From the NCBI RefSeq assembly GCF_000341105.1, contig NZ_ANBB01000019.1, positions 1 through 64,000 of the forward strand: a stretch of 64,000 nt of DNA. Direction: 5' to 3'. Numbering within the stretch: position 1 is the stretch's first letter; each line of letters starts with the position of its first letter. Below the pieces are notes generated by a model. It had not been told where the DNA came from. It was given only the letters and a program-made list of their open reading frames with translations, and ran no database searches. Shown one piece after another: positions 31,885 through 41,235 of this stretch. The position numbers were made by a program, and so were the translations under genes. The DNA is from Nocardiopsis potens DSM 45234 (GTDB taxonomy: Bacteria > Actinomycetota > Actinomycetes > Streptosporangiales > Streptosporangiaceae).

Positions 31885-32871
31885 ATGACGTCTTCGTCCT
31901 CCGCTTCCGCACCACCGCCCTCCCCCGGCCCGGAGGCGCGGCCCGAAACCGCCCGGGAGCCGTCGCGGGCCCCCGCCGTCGCGCTGCGCGGCGTGGTCAA
32001 GCGGTACGGCTCGCTCCGCGCCGTCGACGGGCTCGACCTCGAAGTGCCCACCGGGATCGTCCTCGGCCTGCTCGGCCCGAACGGCGCCGGGAAGTCCACC
32101 ACCATGCGCATGCTCACCGCGCAGAGCCGGGCCGACGCCGGCGAGATCACCGTCCTGGGGCACCCGGTCCCGCGCGCCTCCAAGCAGGCCCGCGCCGACA
32201 TGGGCGTCGTCCCCCAGCACGACAACCTCGACGAGGAGCTCACCGCGGGGGAGAACCTGGAGGTCTTCACCCACCTGTACCGGGTCCCGCGCGGCGAGCG
32301 GGAGGAGGCGGTCCGCCGCGCGCTGGCCATCGCGCACCTGGAGGACCGCCGGAACACCCGCACCGACAAGCTCTCCGGAGGCATGCGCCGCCGCCTGCTC
32401 ATCGCCCGCGGCCTGGTGCACCGCCCCCGCCTGGTGCTGCTCGACGAACCCACCGTCGGCCTGGACCCCCAGGTCCGCCAGGAGCTGTGGGGGCTGATCA
32501 CCCGGCTCCGCGCGGAGGGCGTCACGGTGCTGATGTCCACGCACTACATCGAGGAGGCCGAGCGCCTCTCCGACCAGGTGGCGCTGATGGCCAAGGGGCG
32601 GGTGGTCGCACACGGCGAACCTGCCGCGCTCATCGCCGAGCACGCCGGCCGGACGGTCGAGGAGTTCCCCGTCGGCCCGGGCGGGCACGACGGGGCGGAG
32701 GAGCGGGCCCGCGCCCGCGGGCTGCCCACCCGGCGCACCGGCGCGGCGCTGGCCGTGCTGCGCGCCGAGGAGATCGACGGCGGCCTGCGCGAACTGCTCG
32801 GCCGGGGCGAGGTCCGCGCCGCCAACCTGGAAGACGTCTTCGTCCACCTCACCGGGGAGCGTGTGGAATGA
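31885..32871 (+). CDS. ABC exporter ATP-binding protein (DrrA/NodI type)
   Basis: A 328-residue ATPase. Walker A LLGPNGAGKSTTMRML is near residue 74, the signature KLSGGMRRRLLIARGL near 162, Walker B LVLLDEPTVGLDP near 184, and the switch His in STHYIEEAE. The C-terminal extension ending ANLEDVFVHLTGERVE is typical of ABC-2 exporters of drugs or polymers. It pairs with the permease that starts 4 bp before its end (ATGA overlap). The start is set by a leaderless -10 box. Substrate unknown; LPMO is the divergent neighbour. Confidence 0.92.
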   Translation: MTSSSSASAPPPSPGPEARPETAREPSRAPAVALRGVVKRYGSLRAVDGLDLEVPTGIVLGLLGPNGAGKSTTMRMLTAQSRADAGEITVLGHPVPRASKQARADMGVVPQHDNLDEELTAGENLEVFTHLYRVPRGEREEAVRRALAIAHLEDRRNTRTDKLSGGMRRRLLIARGLVHRPRLVLLDEPTVGLDPQVRQELWGLITRLRAEGVTVLMSTHYIEEAERLSDQVALMAKGRVVAHGEPAALIAEHAGRTVEEFPVGPGGHDGAEERARARGLPTRRTGAALAVLRAEEIDGGLRELLGRGEVRAANLEDVFVHLTGERVE

Positions 32872-33683
32872 CCGAGCCGACCGCGGCGGCCGCCGCACCG
32901 GTGGCCGCGCCCCCGCCCGGCCGCTTCGAACTGGCCCCGGTCCGCGGGGTGCTGGCCCGGGAGTGGGCGCTGTACCGGCGCAGCTGGAAGCCGACCACCT
33001 TCGCCGCGCTGGTCGAGCCGATCATCTTCCTGCTGGCCTTCGGCTTCGGCCTGGGCTCCCTGGTCGGCGCCGTCTCCGGGTACCGCTACATCGACTTCGT
33101 GGCCACCGGCATCGTCGCGATGTCGGTGCTGTTCACCTCGATGTTCCCCGGGCTGATCGACACCTACGTCCGCCGGGTCTTCCAGCACACCTACGACGGA
33201 ATGCTCGCCGCCCCGGTGGACGTCCGCGAGCTGGTGACCGCCGAGGGGGCCTGGATCGGCCTCAAGGCCGGCGTCTACGGCTGCGCCCCGCTGCTGGTCG
33301 CGCTCGCCTTCGGGCTGCCGCCGGCGCCCGGCATGCTGATGGTTCCGCTGGTCGCCCTGGTCACCGGCTTCGGGTTCGCGCTGACCGGCATCTGGCTGTC
33401 GGCCGCGGTCCCCTCGATCAAGACGATGGACTACATCATCTCCGGGGTCATCACCCCGCTGTTCCTGGTGGCGGGGACCTTCTTCCCGCTGGACACGCTG
33501 CCCTCCTGGGCGCAGGCGCTGGCCAAGGCCAACCCGCTGCACCACTGCGTGGAGCTGGTCCGCGGCGCAGCCTTCGGCATCGACCCGGCCTCCGCCGCGC
33601 TGCACTGGGCCGCGCTGCTGCTCTTCGTCGCCGCCGCCTGGTGCCTGGCGGTCTTCCAGATGCGCCGCCGGCTGATCGACTGA
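32868..33683 (+). CDS. ABC-2 type transporter permease
   Basis: A 271-residue permease with about six membrane helices. An N-terminal Ala/Pro segment is followed by REWALYRRSWKPTTFAALVEPIIFLLAFGFGLG. The late block AVPSIKTMDYIISGVITPLFLVAGTFFPLDTLPSWAQALAKANPLHHCVELVR matches the NodJ/DrrB family. It forms the exporter with the ATPase just upstream; the ATGA overlap implies coupled translation, helped by GGGGAG 8 nt upstream. A bidirectional terminator follows. Confidence 0.9.
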   Translation: MTEPTAAAAAPVAAPPPGRFELAPVRGVLAREWALYRRSWKPTTFAALVEPIIFLLAFGFGLGSLVGAVSGYRYIDFVATGIVAMSVLFTSMFPGLIDTYVRRVFQHTYDGMLAAPVDVRELVTAEGAWIGLKAGVYGCAPLLVALAFGLPPAPGMLMVPLVALVTGFGFALTGIWLSAAVPSIKTMDYIISGVITPLFLVAGTFFPLDTLPSWAQALAKANPLHHCVELVRGAAFGIDPASAALHWAALLLFVAAAWCLAVFQMRRRLID

Positions 33684-33712
33684 CCGGCCGCGGCGCCGGT
33701 CGGGCGCACGGA

Positions 33713-33747
33713 GGAGGGCGGCGCCCCGCACCGGGACGCCGCCCTCC
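33713..33747. terminator. Bidirectional terminator between convergent genes
   Basis: 11-bp perfect arms (33713-33723, 33737-33747), then TTCTTCTTCTTCC on the right. Serves the ABC permease and the DUF3352 gene on the other strand. Confidence 0.65.
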
Positions 33748-33783
33748 TTCTTCTTCTTCCCGCCGTTTCCGGGCCGCGGCCGG

Positions 33784-35382
33784 TCAGCCGCCGCTGGGCG
33801 CCCAGCGCAGCAGCGAGCTGGCCTTCCCGTCGCCGAACGTGGTGGTGAACCCGACGGCCCCCCACTGGTCGGCGTCCGGGGCGTCCTCGGTGGCCTCCAT
33901 CATGGCCCGCATGTCCATGTAGTAGCCGAGCGAGGCCTGCTCGGTCTCCTGCATGACCTGCTGGTACACCGGGTCGTCGCCCAGCTTCTCCTGGGAGGAG
34001 CTGCCGGAGGAGAGCACCACCGTGCCGCCCTCCTCCTTCACCCCCGGGCCGGAGGAGTAGGAGTCCGCGGCGGCGGCCTCGGCCAGCTCGTCGAAGAGCG
34101 CCTTGTCCGCCCCGGCGGCGCGGTACTGGAAGGCGCCGGAGTCGAAGTCGGAGAACGGGTCGTCGGTGCCGCCGACCGCGCTGGTGCCGAAGGCGGTCTG
34201 GGTGCCCAGGATCTTGCCGAAGTCGCCGGGGATCTGCAGGGAGCCGGTCTCGGCGGCGCCCGCCTCGATCTCCTCGGTGATCTCCGGGATCGCCCCGGAC
34301 AGGTCGTTCCAGGCCTGCTCGCTCAGCGCGTCCAGGCCGCTGCCGCCGAACCCGAACACGGTGTCGCCGGGCAGCTCGCCCAGCTCGGTCAGGCCGGTCT
34401 CGGACGGCTCGTAGTCGTCCAGCGAGAAGCCGGCCGCGGAGAAGTCCAGCAGGTCGCCGCGGACCTCCAGGTAGTCGCTCTCCACGCTCACCGCGGCGAC
34501 CGCCCGGCCGGTGATGTCCAGCTCCTCCAGCTCGGGGACCTCGGGGCCGGTGGAGTACCCGTAGTCCCCGTAGCCCGAGCCGCCGCCGGTCGCCGAGGAG
34601 AGCGCGTCGCCGGCGAGCTTCGAGGCGGCGCCGATGTCGAACCAGCCCGCGGCGATGCTGTCCCCGGCGGCCGCCTCCATGTCGGCGGAGAACTCGGGGG
34701 CGTCGGTGAGCGAGCCGTCCGACTCGATCCCGCCCTCCAAGTCGCTCAGGATCGACGCGGAGTCGGCGAAGATCGCGAAGCCGTCCCGGAGGACGTACTC
34801 GACCTCCTCCTCGGCGCTGATCCGGTCCAGCGACTCGGTGGCGGCGCCCTCGTCGGTGACCGCGATCGCGACCGCGCCCGCCACGCCCTGCTCGCCCTCG
34901 CCGGAGGGGAACGCCGCCGCGCCGAACCGGCGGCCCAGCCACGGGGCGACGTCCTCCTCGTAGTCGAGGTAGTCGAAGGACTCCTCGAAGAAGTCGGCGG
35001 CCGGGTCCTCCTCGTCGTTGATGTCCTCGCGGACCGAGTCGGGGAGCTTGCCGATGAAGCCGGCGTAGCCGGCCATCTGGGAGGCGGACGGCTTCAGATC
35101 GATCTGGGCGTAGGCGATCGTGTCCGCGGGGAACACCCGGTCCGGCTGCGGGCCGCCGAACAGGTCGTTGATCACCGTGTTGGAGGCCCACACGCCGGTC
35201 GCCATCAGCGCCACGCCGAGGACCGCCGCGGTGGGGACCATCCAGATGCGGTTCCGCCGCGGCGCGGGGCCCATCGGGGGTTGCGCGTATCCCGGGCCCG
35301 CCGGGTGGGGCACCGGAGCGCCGGGCTGCTGCGGCCCGGGCGGCCGCCAGTACGGCTGGCCGGGGGGATCAGGATGGGACAT
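33784..35382 (-). CDS. DUF3352 domain membrane-anchored protein
   Basis: A 532-residue protein. A Pro/Gly-rich cytoplasmic N terminus (residues 1-42) precedes one membrane helix (MVPTAAVLGVALMATGVWA) and a large acidic external domain. The external part begins FPADTIAYAQIDLKPSASQ and contains DVAPWLGRRFGAA, matching DUF3352, whose role is unknown. Very high Asp/Glu/Ser content fits a secreted-side protein. ATG 35382 follows GGAGGT. It stands alone between the exporter and glpX. Confidence 0.78.
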   Translation of the reverse strand: MSHPDPPGQPYWRPPGPQQPGAPVPHPAGPGYAQPPMGPAPRRNRIWMVPTAAVLGVALMATGVWASNTVINDLFGGPQPDRVFPADTIAYAQIDLKPSASQMAGYAGFIGKLPDSVREDINDEEDPAADFFEESFDYLDYEEDVAPWLGRRFGAAAFPSGEGEQGVAGAVAIAVTDEGAATESLDRISAEEEVEYVLRDGFAIFADSASILSDLEGGIESDGSLTDAPEFSADMEAAAGDSIAAGWFDIGAASKLAGDALSSATGGGSGYGDYGYSTGPEVPELEELDITGRAVAAVSVESDYLEVRGDLLDFSAAGFSLDDYEPSETGLTELGELPGDTVFGFGGSGLDALSEQAWNDLSGAIPEITEEIEAGAAETGSLQIPGDFGKILGTQTAFGTSAVGGTDDPFSDFDSGAFQYRAAGADKALFDELAEAAAADSYSSGPGVKEEGGTVVLSSGSSSQEKLGDDPVYQQVMQETEQASLGYYMDMRAMMEATEDAPDADQWGAVGFTTTFGDGKASSLLRWAPSGG

Positions 35383-35533
35383 CGGACCTCCGGATAAGCG
35401 CGATTACCTGTAAGAAGGTACCAATCCGGACGGTGCCGACAGCCCGGGCGCCGCCGGGTCGGAACCGCACTGTGACAGCCCCCGCGGCCCCCGCCGGGGG
35501 CGGCGCGGGCGCCCGCGCCGCCCCCGGGGCGGG

Positions 35534-36559
35534 TCAGCGCTCGGCCGCGTCGAAGTCCACGCCGCTGTAGGTGGCCAGCTTGCTCAGCCGGTGCTCGCTG
35601 CGGATCTGCCGCACGGTGCCGCTGCGGCCCCGCATGACCAGGGAGTCGGTGATCGCACCGCCCGCCTCGTACCGGACCCCGCCGACCAGCTCGCCGTCGG
35701 TGATGCCGGTCGCGGCGAAGAACACGTCGTCCGAGGAGACCAGGTCGTCGGTGTGCAGCACCCGGTCCAGGTCGTGCCCTGCCTCCAGCGCCTTGCGCCG
35801 CTCGTCGGCGTCCCGTGGCCACAACCGGCCCTGGATGGTGCCGCCGAGGCACTTCATCGCGCACGCCGTGATGATGCCCTCGGGGGTGCCGCCGATGCCG
35901 AGCAGCAGGTCGACGCCGGTGCCGGGGCGGGCCGCCATGATCGCGCCGGCCACGTCGCCGTCGGTGATGAACTTGATCCGGGCGCCCGCCTCGCGGACCT
36001 CGCGCACCAGGCCCTCGTGCCGCGGCCGGTCCAGGATCACCACGGTGACGTCCTGCGGGCTGCCGCCCTTGGCCCGCGCCACGGCCCGGATGTTCTCCGC
36101 CACCGGCGCGGTGATGTCCACCGCGTCCGCGGCCTGCGGGCCGGCGGCGAGCTTCTCCATGTAGAACACCGCGGACGGGTCGAACATGGAGTGCCGAGGC
36201 GCCACCGAGATGACCGAGATCGCGTTGGGCATGCCCATCGCGGTGAGCCGGGTGCCGTCGATCGGGTCGACCGCGACGTCGCACTCGGCGCCGCTGCCGT
36301 CGCCCACCGACTCCCCGTTGTAGAGCATCGGGGCGTTGTCCTTCTCGCCCTCGCCGATGACCACGGTGCCCTGCATCGACACGGTGCTGATCAGGTGGCG
36401 CATTCCGTGCACGGCGACGCCGTCGGCGCCGTTCTTGTCGCCCCGGCCGACCCACCGCGCGGCGGCCAGCGCGGCCGCCTCCGTGACCCGCACCAGCTCC
36501 AGCGCGAGGTTGCGGTCGGGGACGTCGGCGGCGCTCGGGGGCGGCGTGGGCGCGGTCAT
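35534..36559 (-). CDS. glpX: Fructose-1,6-bisphosphatase, class II
   Basis: A 341-residue GlpX enzyme, hydrolysing fructose 1,6-bisphosphate in gluconeogenesis. Family blocks are [38 protein letters not shown] with the metal-binding Asp and Glu, [14 protein letters not shown], and [20 protein letters not shown]. Length is normal. ATG 36559 follows a GAAAGG site. A TetR regulator diverges on the other side, and a DUF4245 gene, a frequent glpX neighbour in actinobacteria, lies just beyond. Confidence 0.96.
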   Translation of the reverse strand: MTAPTPPPSAADVPDRNLALELVRVTEAAALAAARWVGRGDKNGADGVAVHGMRHLISTVSMQGTVVIGEGEKDNAPMLYNGESVGDGSGAECDVAVDPIDGTRLTAMGMPNAISVISVAPRHSMFDPSAVFYMEKLAAGPQAADAVDITAPVAENIRAVARAKGGSPQDVTVVILDRPRHEGLVREVREAGARIKFITDGDVAGAIMAARPGTGVDLLLGIGGTPEGIITACAMKCLGGTIQGRLWPRDADERRKALEAGHDLDRVLHTDDLVSSDDVFFAATGITDGELVGGVRYEAGGAITDSLVMRGRSGTVRQIRSEHRLSKLATYSGVDFDAAER

Positions 36560-36790
36560 CGGGTCTGCCTTTCGACACTGCGGGGAAAAGGTGGTGGAGG
36601 AGCCCCTGCCGGTCGGCGGTGCTCAGGACAACTCTAGTTCGCCCCCGGTCGCGGGCGCGGGCCGGGCGCCCCGCTCGGAGCGGCGCGGCCGAAGATGTGG
36701 CGCAGTCGGCGCGCGGTGACGAGCCGAACCGGGCTCGGAAGGGCGTAGCCTCGTGCTTCAGGCGGTGACGGACAGGACGGGGTCGAGGAC

Positions 36791-37447
36791 GTGACAGTCG
36801 ACAAGGCCGAGAAGAACGGGCGGCCGGCCGGGCGGGGAGCACCGCGCGGCGCCGCCACCCGGGCCGCCCTGCTGGAGGCGGCGGCGCACGTCTTCACCAC
36901 GGTGGGCTTCTCCAAGGCGGGGGTCAGCCAGGTGGTGGCGCAGGCCGGCGCCAGCGTCGGCAGCCTCTACCACCACTTCACCGGCAAGGCCGACCTCTTC
37001 CTCGCCCTCTACGAGGAGTTCCAGCAGCGCCAGCAGAACCGCACCCGGCAGGCGGTCACCGAGGCCCGCGCGCAGGGGGAGACCGACCCGGCCCGCCTGA
37101 TGTACACCGCGGCCCGCGCCTACCTGGAGGGCTGCATCGTGGAGCGGGACACCGCGGCCCTGTTCTTCAGCGGCGACGGCCCGCCCGGGTTCGACTCCCG
37201 GCTCCGCTCCCGGCTGCGCGAGTGGACCGACCGCAACGCCGCCCTGTTCCGCAAGGCCGACGAGCCGGTGGACGAGCCGCTGATGACCGTTGTGAGCGGT
37301 TCCATGCTGGTCGCCGTCTCCGAGGTGGTGCGGCTCGACGACGACGAGGCCCGGCGCTTCGCCGACGAGGTCACCGCCCTGCTCTCCGGTCTGCGGCCGC
37401 GGAACCGGCGGACCGGGGGAGCGGAGGAGCCCCCGGACGCGGGCTGA
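36791..37447 (+). CDS. TetR family transcriptional regulator
   Basis: A 218-residue repressor. The HTH spans residues 22-70: TRAALLEAAAHVFTTVGFSKAGVSQVVAQAGASVGSLYHHFTGKADLF. The C-terminal ligand domain is not diagnostic. Start is GTG 36791. It diverges from glpX across 231 bp and precedes a DUF4245 gene by 65 bp. No strong palindrome was spotted, so its targets are unclear. Confidence 0.85.
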   Translation: MTVDKAEKNGRPAGRGAPRGAATRAALLEAAAHVFTTVGFSKAGVSQVVAQAGASVGSLYHHFTGKADLFLALYEEFQQRQQNRTRQAVTEARAQGETDPARLMYTAARAYLEGCIVERDTAALFFSGDGPPGFDSRLRSRLREWTDRNAALFRKADEPVDEPLMTVVSGSMLVAVSEVVRLDDDEARRFADEVTALLSGLRPRNRRTGGAEEPPDAG

Positions 37448-37512
37448 CTCCGCCCCGCGCGGCCCCACCCCGGTGCGGACCACCGCGCGACCTGCGGCAA
37501 GCTGGAAGCATC

Positions 37513-38034
37513 ATGAGTACGTACAACCGGTCCGAGTCGACGATGGGGAGCATGGCGATCGCCATGGGCATCATCGTCGGCATCCTGCTGATCATGGCGC
37601 TCGTGGTGAACTGGCGCAGCGAAGAGCACATCCCCAGCGTCGACTACCGCCCCGACGCCGAGATGCTGGCCGAGACCGCGGACTTCACCGCCTACGCCCC
37701 GGAGGGCCTGCCCGAGGGCTGGGTCCCCACCAGCACCGACCTCTCCACCGAGGAGCCGGTGACCTGGAAGCTCGGCTTCGCCACCCCCGACGACCGGCAC
37801 GCCGAGCTGCTGATCGGCGAGGAGGAGCCGGAGGCCATGGTCGAGAAGGCGACCGGCGGCGGCGAGCGCGACGGCTCCTCCCAGGTCGGCGGCGAGGAGT
37901 GGGAGCGCTACCTGGACGGCACCGGGACCCGGCACGCGCTGGTCAAGCGGGGGGAGGACGCGACCGTCGTCCTCACCGGCGGGTCCGGCTACGAGGAGCT
38001 GGAAGTCCTCGCCGGGTCGCTGCAGGAGGTCTGA
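37513..38034 (+). CDS. DUF4245 family membrane protein
   Basis: A 173-residue protein with a short cytoplasmic N terminus, one membrane helix at residues 14-33 (MAIAMGIIVGILLIMALVVNW), and an external domain containing EGLPEGWVPTSTDLS and GGEEWERYLDGTGTRHALVKR, which matches DUF4245. Function unknown. The PEGW segment recalls the external domains of the kinases in this window. ATG 37513 has GGAAG 5 nt upstream. A long hairpin follows. Confidence 0.78.
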   Translation: MSTYNRSESTMGSMAIAMGIIVGILLIMALVVNWRSEEHIPSVDYRPDAEMLAETADFTAYAPEGLPEGWVPTSTDLSTEEPVTWKLGFATPDDRHAELLIGEEEPEAMVEKATGGGERDGSSQVGGEEWERYLDGTGTRHALVKRGEDATVVLTGGSGYEELEVLAGSLQEV

Positions 38035-38090
38035 CCGGACGCGGCCCCCGCCGCCGCGCCCCGCTCCCTCTTGCCCACCCCCTCCCCGAC

Positions 38091-38147
38091 GGTCTCGGCA
38101 CTGCGGCCCCATCAGAGCGCTCTGATGGGGGCCGCAGTGCCGAGACC
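38091..38147. terminator. 57-nt near-perfect palindrome after the DUF4245 gene
   Basis: Arms 38091-38118 and 38119-38147 pair fully apart from one extra G. The centre CATCAGAGCGCTCTGATG is identical to the centre of the palindrome at 53516-53579. Likely terminator and member of a dispersed family. Confidence 0.6.
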
Positions 38148-38405
38148 CCCGGTTCGGGCGGCCGAATCCACCGGGTTTCGGCGCCTTCCCCCATCCTTAA
38201 TCTTCCCTACCGGTGAAAACCGGAACCGCTGCCGCGCCGCCCCCGTTGAAGGGCGGACAGGCCACACTCGGCGCCGCCGGACCCCGTGGGGATTCCGGCC
38301 CGGATAAAAGGCCGCCGCTTCACCCGATGCTTATCTCGGGCGGGCAGGGGCGTCGAGGACAGCGACGCCGGGCGCGCCGCGCCCCCTTGCGGGAGTGAAG
38401 AGAAG
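38148..38405. other. Intergenic region before the 15-residue-repeat protein gene
   Basis: About 258 bp with an AT-richer patch at 38200-38220 and near 38300-38335 that may hold the promoter. Nothing else recognised. Confidence 0.3.
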
Positions 38406-38825
38406 ATGATCAGCGACATACTCGACTGGGTAAAGGGCCTGTTCGGCGATTCCGCCGGCGAGGCCGTGCAGGGAGCCACCGACACCCTCGGCGGGGCCGG
38501 GGAGCAGGCCGAGCAGGCGATGGGCGGGGCCGCCGACGCGGCCCAGTCCTTCCAGGAGGACGCCCTGGGAGGCGCAGCCGAGACCGCGCAGTCCTTCCAG
38601 GAGGACGCCCTCGGCGGGGCGGCGGAGGCCGCGCAGTCCGCCCAGGAGCAGGCGGTCGGCGGGGCCGAGGAGGCGCTCCAGGGCGCCGGCGAAGAGGCCC
38701 TCGGCGGGGCCGCCGACGCGGCCCAGTCCGTCCAGGAGCAGGCCGACGCGGTCGGCGGCATCGCCGAGGACCCGGCCGGTGCCGCCGCCGACGCGGCCAG
38801 GGACAGGCTCACCGGCGAGGGCTGA
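38406..38825 (+). CDS. Small Ala/Gln/Gly-rich repeat protein of unknown function
   Basis: A 139-residue acidic protein I cannot assign. An amphipathic start (MISDILDWVKGLFGDSAGE) is followed by five copies of a 15-residue repeat of the type GGAADAAQSFQEDAL (about residues 40-115), then an Ala-rich end. The period predicts a continuous amphipathic helix, like stress-type or phage-tape-like helical proteins. No Cys, signal peptide or membrane helix. ATG 38406 follows a GA-rich stretch. Codon use is as for real genes here, so I take it as expressed. Confidence 0.65.
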   Translation: MISDILDWVKGLFGDSAGEAVQGATDTLGGAGEQAEQAMGGAADAAQSFQEDALGGAAETAQSFQEDALGGAAEAAQSAQEQAVGGAEEALQGAGEEALGGAADAAQSVQEQADAVGGIAEDPAGAAADAARDRLTGEG

Positions 38826-38886
38826 CCCCTCGCTGGGCGCCCCGGTCCGCCCGGCCGCCGGCCTGGGCGCCCTCCCGGAAAAGCAC

Positions 38887-38923
38887 CAGGGGCCGCCGCC
38901 CGAGAACCGGGCGGCGGCCCCTG
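38887..38923. terminator. Bidirectional terminator between convergent genes
   Basis: 16-bp perfect arms (38887-38902, 38908-38923) with a 5-nt loop, between the repeat-protein gene and ispH. Confidence 0.65.
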
Positions 38924-38951
38924 CCGCGTGTTCGCGTCCTGCGCGCGGGCG

Positions 38952-39917
38952 TCAGGCCGACTCGGCGCGCAGGTCCTTGCGGAGCTCCTTGGGGAGGGAG
39001 AAGGTCAGCCGCTCCTCGGCGGTCCGCACGCCCTCCACGTCGCCGAAGCCGTACTCGGCGAGCCGGTCCAGCAGGTCCCGCACCAGGATGTCCGGGACGG
39101 AGGCGCCGCTGGTCACGCCGACCGTGGTGACGCCCTCAAGCCAGGCCTCGTCCATCAGCGAGGCGTTGTCGATCAGGTGCGCGGCGTCCGCGCCGGCCTC
39201 CAGGGCGACCTCGACCAGCCGCACCGAGTTGGAGGAGTTGTCCGAGCCGACAACGATGACCAGCTCGCACTCGGGCGCCATCGCCTTGACCGCGTCCTGG
39301 CGGTTGGAGGTGGCGTAGCAGATGTCGTCGCTGGGCGGGTCGAGCAGGTTCGGGAACCGCTCGCGCAGCGCGTCGACGGTCTGGTTGGTCTCGTCCACGG
39401 AGAGCGTGGTCTGGGAGAGCCAGGAGACGTTGTCCGGGTTGCGGACCTGGACCTGGTCGACCTGGTCCGGGCTCTCCACGATCTGGATGTGCTCGGGCGC
39501 CTCGCCACTGGTCCCCTCGACCTCCTCGTGGCCGGTGTGGCCGATGAGGATGATGTCCCGGTCCTCGGCGGCGAACCGCTTGGCCTCCTTGTGCACCTTG
39601 GTGACCAGCGGACAGGTGGCGTCGATCGTCTTGAGCCGGCGGTCCGCGGCCTCCTCGTGGACCTTGGGGGAGACGCCGTGCGCGGAGAAGACCACGATCG
39701 CGCCCTCGGGCACCTCGTCGGTCTCCTCGACGAAGATGGCACCGCGCTTCTCCAGGGTGCTCACCACGTGCGTGTTGTGCACGATCTGCTTGCGCACGTA
39801 GATCGGAGCACCGTACTGCTCCAGGGCCTTTTCGACCGTGACGACAGCGCGGTCCACCCCGGCGCAGTAACCCCGGGGCTGGGCGAGCAGGACACGGCGG
39901 CGATTCGTCGCAGTCAT
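38952..39917 (-). CDS. ispH: 4-hydroxy-3-methylbut-2-enyl diphosphate reductase
   Basis: A 321-residue IspH, the last enzyme of the MEP pathway, making IPP and DMAPP. The three Cys ligands of its [4Fe-4S] cluster are in [23 protein letters not shown] and [19 protein letters not shown] and [14 protein letters not shown] are further blocks. ATG 39917 is supported twice: it is the usual actinobacterial start ([11 protein letters not shown]), and a TAGGAT box ends exactly 7 nt upstream, the leaderless pattern. It diverges from an Ala/Glu-rich gene. The product would supply the prenyl transferase at 15.6 kb. Confidence 0.95.
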   Translation of the reverse strand: MTATNRRRVLLAQPRGYCAGVDRAVVTVEKALEQYGAPIYVRKQIVHNTHVVSTLEKRGAIFVEETDEVPEGAIVVFSAHGVSPKVHEEAADRRLKTIDATCPLVTKVHKEAKRFAAEDRDIILIGHTGHEEVEGTSGEAPEHIQIVESPDQVDQVQVRNPDNVSWLSQTTLSVDETNQTVDALRERFPNLLDPPSDDICYATSNRQDAVKAMAPECELVIVVGSDNSSNSVRLVEVALEAGADAAHLIDNASLMDEAWLEGVTTVGVTSGASVPDILVRDLLDRLAEYGFGDVEGVRTAEERLTFSLPKELRKDLRAESA

Positions 39918-39924
39918 GGGGCCC

Positions 39925-39930
39925 ATCCTA
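39925..39930 (-). promoter_or_regulatory. Leaderless -10 box of ispH
   Basis: TAGGAT on the minus strand, 7 nt before ATG 39917; no ribosome site in between. Confidence 0.5.
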
Positions 39931-40217
39931 TGGGCGGTGGGCAACGCCCTCGCCCAGGTGTCGCCCATCCCACAGCCGATTCGGCGGCGGAGTCGGCGGC
40001 AGAGCCCGCAGCGAGGCCCGCAGCAGGACCCGCCGAGGGTCCGCATGGTGGACCTCCGATAACGGTCAGCGATCGGTTCCGTCCCGAGATGGCGAATTCG
40101 GCTCCGTTCTTCAGCGCCCGGGTCCATCCTGGCGGCCCTATCCTGGTTGACTTGCGTCCTCGGAACCGTCTATAGAGCCCCGTTGGTACTAGCGATAGCG
40201 GCAGGAGCCCCAGTCCA

Positions 40218-40991
40218 ATGTCGAACCCTTCGATCGCCACCAAACTCCTGACCATCGTCAAGGGCATCTTCGGGCGCGGCAAGGGGGAGGCGACCCCCGC
40301 CGGTGCCCCGGCCGCCGAGGCGGCCGAGCCCGCCGCGGTCCCGGCGGCAGGGGCCTCCGCCGAGCAGACCGCGGAGCCCGCGGCCGAGCAGACCGCGGCC
40401 CGCAAGGACGAGGCCCCCGCCGCGGAACCGGCGGCGCAGGAGCCGGCGGAGAAGGCGGAGAAGGCGCCCGAAGCGAAGCCCGCGGAGGCGGACGCCGAGA
40501 AGAAGTCCGAGGCGAAGGCCGCGGAGAAGGCCGACGAGAAGAGCTCCCCCGCCACCGAGCCCGAGCCCGCCGCCGACCAGGACGGAACCCCGGACAGCAC
40601 GGCCCCCGCCGCCGAGGCTGCGACCCCCTCCGCCCCCGCCGAGCCGGCCCAGGTCCCCAACGAGGAGTCCGGCGAGGACCTGGTCCGCCCGGAGGAGAAG
40701 CCGGCCGTCGCCGAAGAGCTCGCCGAGAACGAGAACGCGACCCAGGTCGCCAGCGACGAGATCCTGGCGAAGGTCCGCAAGCAGGCCGCCCCCGCCGCCG
40801 AGGAGCTCCCGGTCCCGGGCTACGACGGCCTGACCCTCCCCTCCATCCGGGCCCGGCTGCGCAAGCTCACCATCGAGCAGGTCCGCGAACTCCGCGCCTA
40901 CGAGGTCGCCCACCAGGAGCGCGCCGAGTTCATCCGGATGTACGACAACCGGATCGCCAAGCTGAACGCCGAGGCCGAGAAGGGCGAGTAG
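40218..40991 (+). CDS. Ala/Glu/Lys/Pro-rich protein with conserved C-terminal helical module
   Basis: A 257-residue protein. The first 23 residues are amphipathic (SIATKLLTIVKGIFGRGKGE). A long disordered stretch of Ala, Glu, Lys and Pro follows. The last 65 residues form an ordered module, VPGYDGLTLPSIRARLRKLTIEQVRELRAYEVAHQERAEFIRMYDNRI, seen in other actinobacterial Ala-rich proteins near ispH, some annotated as lipid-droplet-associated; I would not assign that function. ATG 40218 follows CAGGAG. It diverges from ispH. Confidence 0.65.
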   Translation: MSNPSIATKLLTIVKGIFGRGKGEATPAGAPAAEAAEPAAVPAAGASAEQTAEPAAEQTAARKDEAPAAEPAAQEPAEKAEKAPEAKPAEADAEKKSEAKAAEKADEKSSPATEPEPAADQDGTPDSTAPAAEAATPSAPAEPAQVPNEESGEDLVRPEEKPAVAEELAENENATQVASDEILAKVRKQAAPAAEELPVPGYDGLTLPSIRARLRKLTIEQVRELRAYEVAHQERAEFIRMYDNRIAKLNAEAEKGE

Positions 40992-41007
40992 TCCCGACGG
41001 GAACGGC

Positions 41008-41045
41008 CGGCGGCCCCGGCGAGCGGACGCTCGCCGGGGCCGCCG
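41008..41045. terminator. Bidirectional terminator, 17-bp perfect stem
   Basis: Arms 41008-41024 and 41029-41045 with a GGAC loop, between convergent genes. Confidence 0.7.
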
Positions 41046-41052
41046 TATTCGG

Positions 41053-41235
41053 TCAGCGAGGGTCGTCGGCCCGGGCCGGGAGGCTGATGAGCGCACTCCA
41101 CTCGGGGGCGGGGAAGGCGAGGTGCCCGTTCTGCCGGTTCTGCGTGTCCCGTACGTCGGCGCCGTGCTGATGCTCCCGCACCTCGACGCAGTGAGACGAG
41201 TTCTCGCTGTACTTCGCTTTGCGCCAAACGTTCAT
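41053..41235 (-). CDS. DUF397 domain protein
   Basis: A 60-residue DUF397 protein: WRKAKYSENSSHCVEVREH, then VRDTQNRQ, and a closing PEWSALISL. In actinomycetes these small proteins pair with an XRE-type HTH regulator encoded just upstream and may act as its partner. No such regulator is present here; upstream on the same strand is only a 75-codon open stretch without family resemblance, so the partner may have been lost. ATG 41235 has GGAAGG 6 nt upstream, which fixes the start. Confidence 0.78.
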   Translation of the reverse strand: MNVWRKAKYSENSSHCVEVREHQHGADVRDTQNRQNGHLAFPAPEWSALISLPARADDPR

